64,000 nt of DNA from NCBI GenBank assembly GCA_947631015.1, contig CANRJS010000007.1:1-64000 (forward strand), given 5' to 3'. The notes beneath the pieces were generated by a model. The model ran no database searches, was not told the DNA's origin, and saw only the letters and a program-made list of their open reading frames with translations. Below are positions 53,813 through 61,031 of this stretch, one piece after another (position 1 is the first letter of the stretch; every line of letters begins with the position of its first letter). The translations under genes were made by a program, and so were the position numbers. This stretch comes from an uncultured Clostridia bacterium (lineage in GTDB: Bacteria; Bacillota; Clostridia; Oscillospirales; JAAYOS01).

Positions 53813-55408
53813 ATGATACATAACCCGATAATCCCCGGATTTAACCCCGACCCGTCGATAGTCCGCGTGGGGGACGACTTCTATCTCGCGACCTCGTCCT
53901 TCTCCTACTTCCCGGGCATACCGCTCTACCACAGCCGCGACCTCGAGCACTGGGAGCTCGTAAACTACGCGTTCACAAACCCGGACTATCTTCCCCTCGC
54001 GCCGGACGGCATTTCGGGCGGACTGTTCGCCCCGACGCTCCGCTGGCACGACGGGAAGTTCTACCTGATAGTCGTCAACATGAGCGTCCTCACCACCTAC
54101 ATCGTCACGGCGGACGACCCGCGCGGGGAGTGGAGCGAGCCGCACAAGTTCCCGATGCTCTTCGACCCGGACATCTTCTGGGACGACGACGGCTCCTGCT
54201 GGATAACATATGCAGGCTCAATGATGCCCGGCGGGAACGACAAATACCGCATAGTCCACCGCGAGCTCGACCTTGAGAAGTGGGAGCTCGTGGGGGAGGA
54301 GTACGGGCTCTGGACGAGCGCCCTCGTGGACGCGTCCGCGCCGGAGGCTCCGCACATCTACCACGTCGGCGGCTGGTACTATCTCATGATAGCCGAGGGA
54401 GGCACTGAACACTACCATGCCGTGACGATAGCGCGCAGCCGCACCTTGCACGGCCCCTACGAGGGCTACCGCGGCAATCCGATACTCACGCACCGCCACC
54501 TCTCGAACATGCACCCGATATGCAACGTCGGCCACGCAGACCTCGTAGAGCTGAAGGACGGGTCGTGGTACGCGGTCTTCCTCGGCAGCCGCATCTACGG
54601 CGGCTACCACAAGAACATGGGGCGCGAGACCTTCATAGCTCCTGTCGTCTGGGAGGACGGCTGGCCGGTCATATCGCCCGAGACCGGAAAGTGCGAGTTC
54701 ACCTATCCGTCTTCCGACCTGCCGGCGCATCCGTTCCCTGAGAAGCCCGCGCGGGACGACTTCGACGGCGAAAAGCTCGCCCTAGAGTGGAACTGGCTCG
54801 GCACGCCCGCGAATACTCCCGTGCGCCTCGAGAACGGAAAGCTCGTCATCCGCGCGGAGGGGACGATACGTCCCGAGTTTGTAAAGCCGGACATCGAGAT
54901 GATAATGCAGGGCGGCATGAAATTCACGCCGCACGCGCTCGGCTTCCTCGGGCGGCGCCAGCAGCACATGAGCTTCGAGGCAAAGACGCATATCGGGTTC
55001 ACGCCGGATGCCGGCAGCTTCGCGGGGCTTGCGATAGTCCAGAACAACTACGCGGGAATGAGCATCGAGCTTGCGGAAAAGGACGGACGCCGCGTCCTCC
55101 GCGCCGTGAAGCACGCCGCGTGGCAGGAGGGAGAGAGCTTCACGGATATGCAGATAAAGAGCGAGACCGAGATTCTTGCCGAGGTCGAGTGGGAGCACGA
55201 CTGCGCCGTCCTTGAGATAAAGGCGGCGGGCCAGAGCCACAGCTTCCTCTACGGCGAGGACGAGGCGCATCTGCGCCCGCTGTACGAGGGCCTTGACGGC
55301 GGTTACATCGGCAGCGAGACCGCCGGAGGCTTCGTCGGGGCGTTTATCGGGATGTTCGCCTCGGGTGACGGCGGCGAGGCAAAGTTTGACTGGTTCGAGT
55401 ACGCCTGA
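53813..55408 (+). CDS. GH43 beta-xylosidase / arabinofuranosidase
   Basis: A 531-residue glycoside hydrolase acting on xylan or arabinoxylan oligosaccharides. The five-blade propeller opens with IPGFNPDPSIVRVGDDFYLA (catalytic base Asp13) and has FDPDIFWDDDGSCW (pKa-modulating Asp) and a general acid Glu in APEAPHIYHVGGWYYLM. A C-terminal beta-sandwich (about 310-531) is typical of xylosidase members. No signal peptide, so it works in the cytoplasm on imported sugars. GGAGGGAG precedes the ATG. No transporter or regulator is adjacent; the orphan ATPase at 7375 may power uptake. Repeat copy 4 begins at its stop codon. Confidence 0.93.
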   Translation: MIHNPIIPGFNPDPSIVRVGDDFYLATSSFSYFPGIPLYHSRDLEHWELVNYAFTNPDYLPLAPDGISGGLFAPTLRWHDGKFYLIVVNMSVLTTYIVTADDPRGEWSEPHKFPMLFDPDIFWDDDGSCWITYAGSMMPGGNDKYRIVHRELDLEKWELVGEEYGLWTSALVDASAPEAPHIYHVGGWYYLMIAEGGTEHYHAVTIARSRTLHGPYEGYRGNPILTHRHLSNMHPICNVGHADLVELKDGSWYAVFLGSRIYGGYHKNMGRETFIAPVVWEDGWPVISPETGKCEFTYPSSDLPAHPFPEKPARDDFDGEKLALEWNWLGTPANTPVRLENGKLVIRAEGTIRPEFVKPDIEMIMQGGMKFTPHALGFLGRRQQHMSFEAKTHIGFTPDAGSFAGLAIVQNNYAGMSIELAEKDGRRVLRAVKHAAWQEGESFTDMQIKSETEILAEVEWEHDCAVLEIKAAGQSHSFLYGEDEAHLRPLYEGLDGGYIGSETAGGFVGAFIGMFASGDGGEAKFDWFEYA

Positions 55409-55854
55409 AATTGCGCAGGCGCAATTTCAAGTGAAGCCGTCGGACAGAGCGGAGCTCTGCCGACAGCAACGCTGCGCTCCGCGCCGAGTTTTCCGCCTTC
55501 GGCGGAAAATCGACGCATTCCCACGCGGTCGGCGACCGCGTGGGAACCCTTCCGATTGAAATGCTCGCCCCGAATGAATCGGGGCTCCGCGAAGTTGGCG
55601 GATTTGCCGCCAACTTCAACCGCGCGAACCGGCGCGGTTTTCGCCTTCGGCGGAAAATCGACGCACGCTCCGCGAGAGGTGTAAATTTCGCCGCTCTCTG
55701 GTGCGTATAAAGTCGGGACGTCGGCGCGAAGCGCCGAGGTCTGATGCGCCCGGTAGAAAGTTACGGTGCGTAACAAGTCGGCGGGCGCATTGACGCCAGA
55801 AATTTACAGATTTAACTTTATTTCGCCGCAAAGGCGGCGAAACTCTGCGAGGCT
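55407..55854 (+). repeat. Mosaic hairpin repeat, copy 4
   Basis: The longest copy fills the gap after the xylosidase gene. It starts with GAAATTGCGC/GCGCAATTTC (55407-55428) overlapping the stop codon, then GTCGG-A-CAGAGC with its changed partner CCGAC. The TTTTCCGCC hairpin segment occurs twice: 24 nt are identical at 55494-55517 and 55642-55665. Between them lie a CCACGCGGTCG stem, an inverted module B piece (CCGATTGAAATGCTCG) and GAAGTTGGCGG/CCGCCAACTTC. A nested structure closed by TGTAAATTTC/GAAATTTACA follows, then TTCGCCGC/GGCGGCGAA and ACTCTGCGAGGC. Confidence 0.85.
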
Positions 55855-55868
55855 ACAAAAAAGATGTA

Positions 55869-55894
55869 GGAGCGGGCTTTTAGCCCGCTCCTTT
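55869..55894. terminator. Convergent terminator
   Basis: GGAGCGGGC and GCCCGCTCC form a 9-bp stem with a TTTTA loop, followed by TTTA. It separates repeat copy 4 from the minus-strand M56 gene. Confidence 0.8.
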
Positions 55895-57788
55895 ACCTAT
55901 TTTCCGCAAAATCATTCCAATCGACAGAAAATGCATATTCCGCGCGGCAGGTCTCGCCGTCGCCGCAGTCGAGCTCGACCTTTACCCTGTACACGGCGGC
56001 GAAGTCCGCCGGGTCGACGGCAAACACATCGTCCTCGGGACGCGCCTCCGCGCGGACGGTTTCGCCGCCCGCTGTGGGGAAGTATTCGACCTCGACCTCC
56101 GAGACCACCGGCACCGAGAACGAAAGCTGCATCCTGTCCGGCTGCATTCCGAAGATGCCGCTCACGTCGCTCACGCTTCGTGCGCGCTCGCGGACTGTCC
56201 GCTCGCTCCCGTCCGCGTCGATGAAGGTGAGAACGTCCGGCGTGACTTCCAACGAGTGACCGGCCACGCTGTTGCTGTTGTCGGAGAGCCGGACATCCAG
56301 CTCGGGTATCTCCGGCGCGATCTGCCGGAGGAAGTCCGCGTCCGCGCCGCCCCGGATAAAGTAGTTCGAGGTGCGGAGCTTGAGGCGGCTGTCATACTTT
56401 GCGACCGTAAGGTAGTTTTCGTATATGCCAAGATAGAGAGACAGACCGTCCGCCCGGTCGTACACCGCTTCCATCAGCCGGTCCTCATCGGGCGGGTCGA
56501 GAAGGAAGGAGGACATATTTTCAAGCTCCAGCCCGGAGAGATATTCGGAGAGCGCGTCCGCGTCGATGTTGTCCGGCGTGTTACCGGTGAGGTCGTAGCT
56601 GCCGCCGGTGAAGTAAGTCCTGCCGTCGTTTCTTCGGACTGAGGCGAGTGTGTACTCGTCTGAGCCGAATATCGCGTCGCTTCCGGAGACTTCTCCGTAA
56701 GCGAGCGCAACGCTCCCGCTGCATACGAGCAGCAGAAACACCAGGACGCCGACGACCAGCGCGCCCGCTTTCCGCGCCTTGGGACGCATGACAGCGCCGA
56801 GACGGTAGCGCACCGACGCGGCGGAGGAGGAGAGACAGGTCGAAAATCCGCTGTCGTCCCCTGCGGTATTCAGTATCAGCTCGGCGTAGAGGCGCTTCGT
56901 CTCGGCGTCACAGCCGAGAAGGACCGTCTCGTCGCAGCTGAGTTCAAGGTCTTCCGCATTCTTCCTCGACGCTATCCAGATAAGCGGGTCAAACCAGCAT
57001 ACCGCCGAGCAGAAGACCATGAAGTACTTGCACCACACGTCCTCACGCTCGATGTGGACGACCTCGTGGCGGAATATCAGGCGAAGCTCCTTCGGCGTGT
57101 ACTTTCTCTCCGGCAGGACTATCCTCGTCGTAAAGCGGAAGAGACCTATCGAGAGCGGGGAACGCACCGCGTCCGAGACGACGGGGCGGTACAGCGAGCG
57201 CTGCTTCCGCTTGCCGGGACGGTACCTCCACGCCTCCTCGAGCAGTATTGTGACGGATTCGGGATCATCAAGCGACCTCGCGTTCTTGAGTATCCTGTGC
57301 CGGAAGACGAGGTGCGAAGTTATCTTCCACAGAAAGACGACGGCAAAGCCCGCGCCCCAGACGCCAATCAGCCACCATATATTTATCCCACGAAGATGAA
57401 GGACAAGCACCGGCACATCAAAGCCGTTGTATACGTTGCTCCAGACGACGGTGAAAAGGAGAAAGTCGGGGAGCATCCAGATGAGCGCCACGGTCCTCGC
57501 GCCGATGTGCCGCCGAAGCACCGGCAGAAGTGGGAGAAGCAGAGCGTAGTAGACGCAAATTTCCGCAAATATCGGGAAAAACACCGCAAACAGTTCGGGA
57601 AGCGACCCTGTGCCGTATTTGTATACACAGACGCCGCAGATGAGGAGAACGTAAAGCGGCAGAATTACCGAGTAGCTGAAAAGGCGGTGACTTCCTTTTT
57701 CGCTCTCCTTGCCCTCCTCCGGGTCAAACCACATCAGGACGGCGAAGGCGAATATCGCGCTCACGAGCGCCGAAAAGAATATGCTCAT
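55893..57788 (-). CDS. BlaR1/MecR1-like M56 membrane peptidase
   Basis: A 631-residue sensor protease. Several N-terminal membrane helices surround a cytoplasmic zinc protease domain with HEVVHIE (HExxH) and ELSCDETVL, expected to cleave the BlaI-type repressor encoded upstream. After a further helix (about 345-365) comes an outside domain of about 260 residues that shows no penicillin-binding SxxK/SxN/KTG set, so the signal is probably not a beta-lactam. The start is the ATG at 57788, overlapping the repressor stop; a GTG one codon earlier is possible. No beta-lactamase gene is nearby. Confidence 0.9.
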   Translation of the reverse strand: MSIFFSALVSAIFAFAVLMWFDPEEGKESEKGSHRLFSYSVILPLYVLLICGVCVYKYGTGSLPELFAVFFPIFAEICVYYALLLPLLPVLRRHIGARTVALIWMLPDFLLFTVVWSNVYNGFDVPVLVLHLRGINIWWLIGVWGAGFAVVFLWKITSHLVFRHRILKNARSLDDPESVTILLEEAWRYRPGKRKQRSLYRPVVSDAVRSPLSIGLFRFTTRIVLPERKYTPKELRLIFRHEVVHIEREDVWCKYFMVFCSAVCWFDPLIWIASRKNAEDLELSCDETVLLGCDAETKRLYAELILNTAGDDSGFSTCLSSSAASVRYRLGAVMRPKARKAGALVVGVLVFLLLVCSGSVALAYGEVSGSDAIFGSDEYTLASVRRNDGRTYFTGGSYDLTGNTPDNIDADALSEYLSGLELENMSSFLLDPPDEDRLMEAVYDRADGLSLYLGIYENYLTVAKYDSRLKLRTSNYFIRGGADADFLRQIAPEIPELDVRLSDNSNSVAGHSLEVTPDVLTFIDADGSERTVRERARSVSDVSGIFGMQPDRMQLSFSVPVVSEVEVEYFPTAGGETVRAEARPEDDVFAVDPADFAAVYRVKVELDCGDGETCRAEYAFSVDWNDFAENR

Positions 57789-58165
57789 CACAGCGCCCCC
57801 TCGTCAAGCAGCCGCCGAAGCTCGGCTATCTCCTCCTTCGTAAGTCCACCGTCGCAGAGCGCGGACGCAAAAGCCGATACGCTCCCGCCGCACAGCTTGT
57901 CAAAGAAACGGCGGCTCTGCGAGGCGAGGTAGTCCTGTTTTGCGACGAGCGGGACGTACTCCGAGCGCCGGCCGTTCTTTTCTATCGAGATAAAGCCCTT
58001 CTCCGAGAGGCGGGTGAGGAGGGTGAGAAGCGTCGTCTGCGCCATGGGGTGGGTCTTTCTGAGTATCTCGTCGACGCCCGCGCGCGTGACAGGCGGGGCG
58101 CAGTCCCAGACGGCCTGCATGACCTCCAACTCCGCGTCCGGCAGACGGCGAAAGGCTTTGTTCAT
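57788..58165 (-). CDS. blaI: BlaI/MecI-family repressor
   Basis: A 125-residue winged-helix repressor. LPDAELEVMQAVWDCAPPVT and the recognition region TTLLTLLTRLSEKGFISIEK are typical; a C-terminal dimer helix region (about 85-125) contains the site usually cut by the partner protease. AGGAGG precedes the ATG. Two TACA-N2-TGTA operators sit over its promoter, giving autoregulation. Gene order repressor-M56 on the minus strand with a 1-nt overlap. Confidence 0.94.
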   Translation of the reverse strand: MNKAFRRLPDAELEVMQAVWDCAPPVTRAGVDEILRKTHPMAQTTLLTLLTRLSEKGFISIEKNGRRSEYVPLVAKQDYLASQSRRFFDKLCGGSVSAFASALCDGGLTKEEIAELRRLLDEGAL

Positions 58166-58181
58166 AGAGATGCCTCCTTTA

Positions 58182-58224
58182 TTCTACAAATGTAGAAGCT
58201 AATATAATTCTACATTTGTAGAAT
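58182..58224. promoter_or_regulatory. Double BlaI operator
   Basis: TTCTACAAATGTAGAA (58182-58197) and ATTCTACATTTGTAGAAT (58207-58224) are perfect palindromes with the TACA/TGTA core of BlaI/MecI boxes, centres 26 bp apart. The second covers the -10 box. Confidence 0.9.
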
Positions 58225-58235
58225 GAAGTTGTCAA
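58207..58235 (-). promoter_or_regulatory. Promoter of the blaI-M56 operon
   Basis: On the minus strand: TTGACA, a 17-bp spacer and TAGAAT. The -10 box lies inside the upstream operator, so bound repressor would block polymerase. Confidence 0.8.
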
Positions 58236-58263
58236 GCCTCTCCGCAGAAATTCCTCAAATTTC

Positions 58264-58295
58264 GGAGAAAAAGACGGACGGCGTTAGCCGTCCGT
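58264..58295 (-). terminator. Terminator of the GT-C gene
   Basis: ACGGACGGC and GCCGTCCGT form a 9-bp stem with a GTTA loop; on the minus strand it is followed by CTTTTTC. Confidence 0.85.
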
Positions 58296-58310
58296 TTCGT
58301 TTGTACTTAG

Positions 58311-59651
58311 TTAGGTTTCGCGCTCGGGCTTGGAGCCGCCGGAGCGTCTGCCGAATAGACGCGTCACGACCGTCGCCGTGACGACGGCGAGCGCCGCCGC
58401 CATAAGCAGAGCCGCGAGCGACTGCCGGAAGCGGTAGACGCCGTTGAGGTACGCGTCATAGCATATCATGCTCGCCGCCTGTACAAGCACCGGCGCGGTG
58501 AAGTGTACCGCGCCCGCGCAGGCGCATACGACGCTCAGCACCTCCGCGATATAGAAGTACCGCTCGTGCATGTACGGCAGAAAGAAGGGGATGCCGATGC
58601 ACATGGCGAGCGTGAGGAGCATTATCCCGCGGTCGTCGAGGCTCTCCCGGCGAAGGTACGCCGCGCCGAGCAGCGCCGCGAGGAACAGAAACGCCAGCAC
58701 GACGAGCAGAAGCGCGTAGGGCTGCGGGTTTTCCGCGTCTTTGAACAGGACGGCGAAGTTCGGCGCGTTCAGGGTTATGCGCGAGGAGTATTCGCCCGCC
58801 TGACGGACGTATATCAGTATCGCGTCGAGCGGGGGACGGCCCGCGATTATCGCGGGAAGCGCCGTCGCCGCATAGAAGGCGGGGAAGAGCGGAACGTGCC
58901 GCCACTTTATATGCCCGAGCATGAGGAACACCGCAAACACCGGCAGAAGGAATACCGCCTGTAGCTTGAACGCAAACGACACCGCGCCGAACAGCATCGC
59001 GAGCACCGGACGTCGCTCGAACGCGAAGTACAGCGCGCCGAGCGCGAACGCTGTGTAGATACTGTCGCACTGTGCCCAGAGGGAGCTGTTGAGGAAAACC
59101 GTCGGCAGCAGCAGGACGGCAAAGTATGCCGCAAGGCGCGCCGCGAGGCTTTCGGTGAGCCGCGACGTGAGCCGCAGAGCGAAGAACGCCGCAAGCACGT
59201 CGAACGCTACAGACGACAGCTTTATCAGATAGAGGTCGTCGATGGGGATATAGGAGAAGAAGGCGAGCAGGTAGAGGTAGGGGAGATTGTAGTCTCCCAC
59301 CGGCACGTCAAGCGCCGCAAAGCCGCCGTTCTCGCGGTAGAACTGCACCCAGTTCACAAGGAACGAGTTGTAGTCGCCCGAGCGGTAGTCGATAAAGCAT
59401 ATCCGTATGACGAACGCCGCCGCTGCCAACGCTATCGAGAGGGCGAGGACGCCGCCGCGCTCGAGATATCCGTCCCGCCACAGAAGAAAGAGCGAGAGGA
59501 ACATCAGCGCGCCGAACAGCAGGTAGACAGCAATTTCGTTCCGGGCGCGGTAGCACCCGTAGTTTGCCATGAGAGCAAAGGCCAGCGACGCCGCGCCGCA
59601 GACCGCGAGGGTCACGGGGGCGCGGCGGCATGGCGCCTTGTCCTTTGCCAT
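58311..59651 (-). CDS. GT-C type membrane glycosyltransferase
   Basis: A 446-residue protein with about ten membrane helices. The first outside loop has DYRSGDYNSFLVNWVQFY, an acidic motif like those of polyprenyl-phosphate-sugar dependent mannosyl/glucosyltransferases (GT87/PIG-M-like). Later loops show NSSLWAQCDSIY and LPYMHERYFYIAEVL. It probably adds sugars to a cell-surface lipid or polymer using a lipid-linked donor; donor and acceptor are unknown. It starts directly after the stop of the VOC gene (TAA then ATG), so the two share a transcript. Confidence 0.83.
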   Translation of the reverse strand: MAKDKAPCRRAPVTLAVCGAASLAFALMANYGCYRARNEIAVYLLFGALMFLSLFLLWRDGYLERGGVLALSIALAAAAFVIRICFIDYRSGDYNSFLVNWVQFYRENGGFAALDVPVGDYNLPYLYLLAFFSYIPIDDLYLIKLSSVAFDVLAAFFALRLTSRLTESLAARLAAYFAVLLLPTVFLNSSLWAQCDSIYTAFALGALYFAFERRPVLAMLFGAVSFAFKLQAVFLLPVFAVFLMLGHIKWRHVPLFPAFYAATALPAIIAGRPPLDAILIYVRQAGEYSSRITLNAPNFAVLFKDAENPQPYALLLVVLAFLFLAALLGAAYLRRESLDDRGIMLLTLAMCIGIPFFLPYMHERYFYIAEVLSVVCACAGAVHFTAPVLVQAASMICYDAYLNGVYRFRQSLAALLMAAALAVVTATVVTRLFGRRSGGSKPERET

Positions 59652-60026
59652 TTACTCCACCTCGAAGAATTCTATCGACTCGCCGTCCGGCCCGAACACA
59701 AATGCGTTCGTCATCGGCGCATTGCCGCCGAGGTTGCCGTCCCGCGGTTCGCTCTTGACCGTGGCGCCGTTCGCGACGGCGCGGTCGAACGCCTCGCGCG
59801 CGTTGTCGGTGTGCAGGGCGATGTGCGCCCAGGGCTGATTCTCGCTGCCAGTGGCGTGCGGGATGAGCTCGACCGTGGCTCCCGGCGCGAGCTCGACCAT
59901 GTAGATTTTGTGGTCGTCCGGGCCGAAGCTCATAGTCACCCTGCCGCCGAGCGCCTCGGTGTAGAATTTCAGGCTGCGCGCCGTGTCGCTTACGTACAGT
60001 CCGATGTGATGATAACCCTTGATCAT
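59652..60026 (-). CDS. VOC/glyoxalase-family protein
   Basis: A 124-residue single-fold VOC protein. Possible metal ligands lie in GYHHIGLYV, ELIPHATG, AHIALHT and SIEFFEVE. It resembles lactoylglutathione lyase-like and methylmalonyl-CoA epimerase-like members, but the substrate is not determinable. The start is the ATG at 60026 about 9 nt after GGGAGGG; a longer frame lacks one. The pairing with a glycosyltransferase is unusual and may be incidental. Confidence 0.87.
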   Translation of the reverse strand: MIKGYHHIGLYVSDTARSLKFYTEALGGRVTMSFGPDDHKIYMVELAPGATVELIPHATGSENQPWAHIALHTDNAREAFDRAVANGATVKSEPRDGNLGGNAPMTNAFVFGPDGESIEFFEVE

Positions 60027-60073
60027 TTTGTTTGCCCTCCCAAAAGATATTCTCAAAGACCGTGTACGCGACT

Positions 60074-60102
60074 ATTATACTACATCTGTGCAGGCATAAC
60101 AA
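60074..60102 (-). promoter_or_regulatory. Promoter of the VOC-GT-C unit
   Basis: On the minus strand: TTGTTA, a 17-bp spacer and TATAAT, about 48 bp before the VOC start. It is back to back with the rlmB promoter. Confidence 0.7.
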
Positions 60103-60138
60103 GGCATAAAATGTTTGTAAAAAATTATCGTCACACCC

Positions 60139-60167
60139 TTTCATACGCGGTCGAAACGTGCTATAAT
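60139..60167 (+). promoter_or_regulatory. Promoter of the rlmB unit
   Basis: TATAAT (60162-60167) with an extended TGC and a weak -35 TTTCAT (60139-60144), 17-bp spacer. The predicted start near 60174 begins the leader hairpin. Confidence 0.65.
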
Positions 60168-60171
60168 ATGA

Positions 60172-60217
60172 AACAGGTATATCCCGGAATCTGTCTTCGG
60201 ATATACGCATACCTGTT
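60172..60217 (+). promoter_or_regulatory. rlmB leader with two competing hairpins
   Basis: AACAGGTAT (60172-60180) pairs with ATACCTGTT (60209-60217), which runs into TTGGAGG. GTATATCC (60177-60184) pairs with GGATATAC (60199-60206). The two share four bases, so the leader may fold in two ways next to the ribosome site. Confidence 0.5.
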
Positions 60218-60230
60218 TTGGAGGATGAGC

Positions 60231-61013
60231 ATGAGAGACGAGCGCGCGAGGGAGAGGGACGCGGCTTCCGAAGACCTCGTAGAGGGCAGGAACCCGGTGC
60301 TTGAGGCACTGGAGGCCGGCAAGATGATAGACAAGCTCTATATCGCGCGTGACCCGGACGGGACGCTCCGCCGCATCGCCGCCATAGCCCGCGAGAAGGG
60401 CGCGGCGGTGGTCGAGGTCGACCGCCGCAAGCTCGACGCGATGAGCCGCACGCGCTCGCATCAGGGCATCATAGGCAGGCTTCCGGCAAGGGAGTACGCC
60501 GAGCTTGACGACATCCTTGCGGCCTGCTCGGCAAAGCCGAAGGACACGCTGCCCCTGCTCGTCATATGCGACGGGGTGACCGACCCCAATAACCTCGGCG
60601 CGATAATCCGCTCTGCGGAGGCCGCCGGGGCGGACGGGGTGATAACCCGCGAGAGACGCGCGGCAGGGCTCACCGCCATGGTGAGCAAGGCGTCCGCCGG
60701 AGCGCTCGAGCATATACCGGTGGCGCGCGTCGCGAATATCGCGTCGCTTATCGAACGGCTGAAAGAGGAAGGCTTTTGGATATTCGGAACGGCCGGCGGC
60801 GGCAGTACGCCGCTCTATGAGACCGACTTCAACACCCCCGCTGCGATAGTCGTCGGGGCGGAGGGAGACGGAGTGAGCCGGCTCGTGCTCGAACGGTGCG
60901 ACTATACGGTGTCGATACCGATGCTCGGAAAGATGAGCTCGCTCAACGCGAGCGCGGCGGCGGCCGTCGTACTGTTCGAGGCGGTCCGTCAGCGCATGAA
61001 GAAGCAAGACTGA
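60231..61013 (+). CDS. rlmB: 23S rRNA 2'-O-ribose methyltransferase RlmB
   Basis: A 260-residue SPOUT methyltransferase; the family modifies G2251 of 23S rRNA or an equivalent. An N-terminal L30e-like domain (LVEGRNPVLEALEAGKMIDKL) is followed by knot motifs ICDGVTDPNNLGAIIRSAEA, VVGAEGDGVS and IPMLGKMSSLNASAAAAVVL. The start is placed at 60231, 6 nt after GGAGG; an in-frame ATG at 60225 abuts that site. It is followed after 18 bp by the degenerate P-type ATPase gene. Confidence 0.95.
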   Translation: MRDERARERDAASEDLVEGRNPVLEALEAGKMIDKLYIARDPDGTLRRIAAIAREKGAAVVEVDRRKLDAMSRTRSHQGIIGRLPAREYAELDDILAACSAKPKDTLPLLVICDGVTDPNNLGAIIRSAEAAGADGVITRERRAAGLTAMVSKASAGALEHIPVARVANIASLIERLKEEGFWIFGTAGGGSTPLYETDFNTPAAIVVGAEGDGVSRLVLERCDYTVSIPMLGKMSSLNASAAAAVVLFEAVRQRMKKQD

Positions 61014-61031
61014 TTAGGGCGGTGAATGCAG

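Noticed and set aside
47218-55854. CRISPR array or phage attachment sites
   Set aside because: Repeats are long, irregularly spaced and hairpin-based with no regular spacers; no cas or integrase gene is near.
55893-58235. Beta-lactam resistance operon
   Set aside because: The repressor and M56 protease are present but there is no beta-lactamase, and the sensor lacks penicillin-binding motifs.
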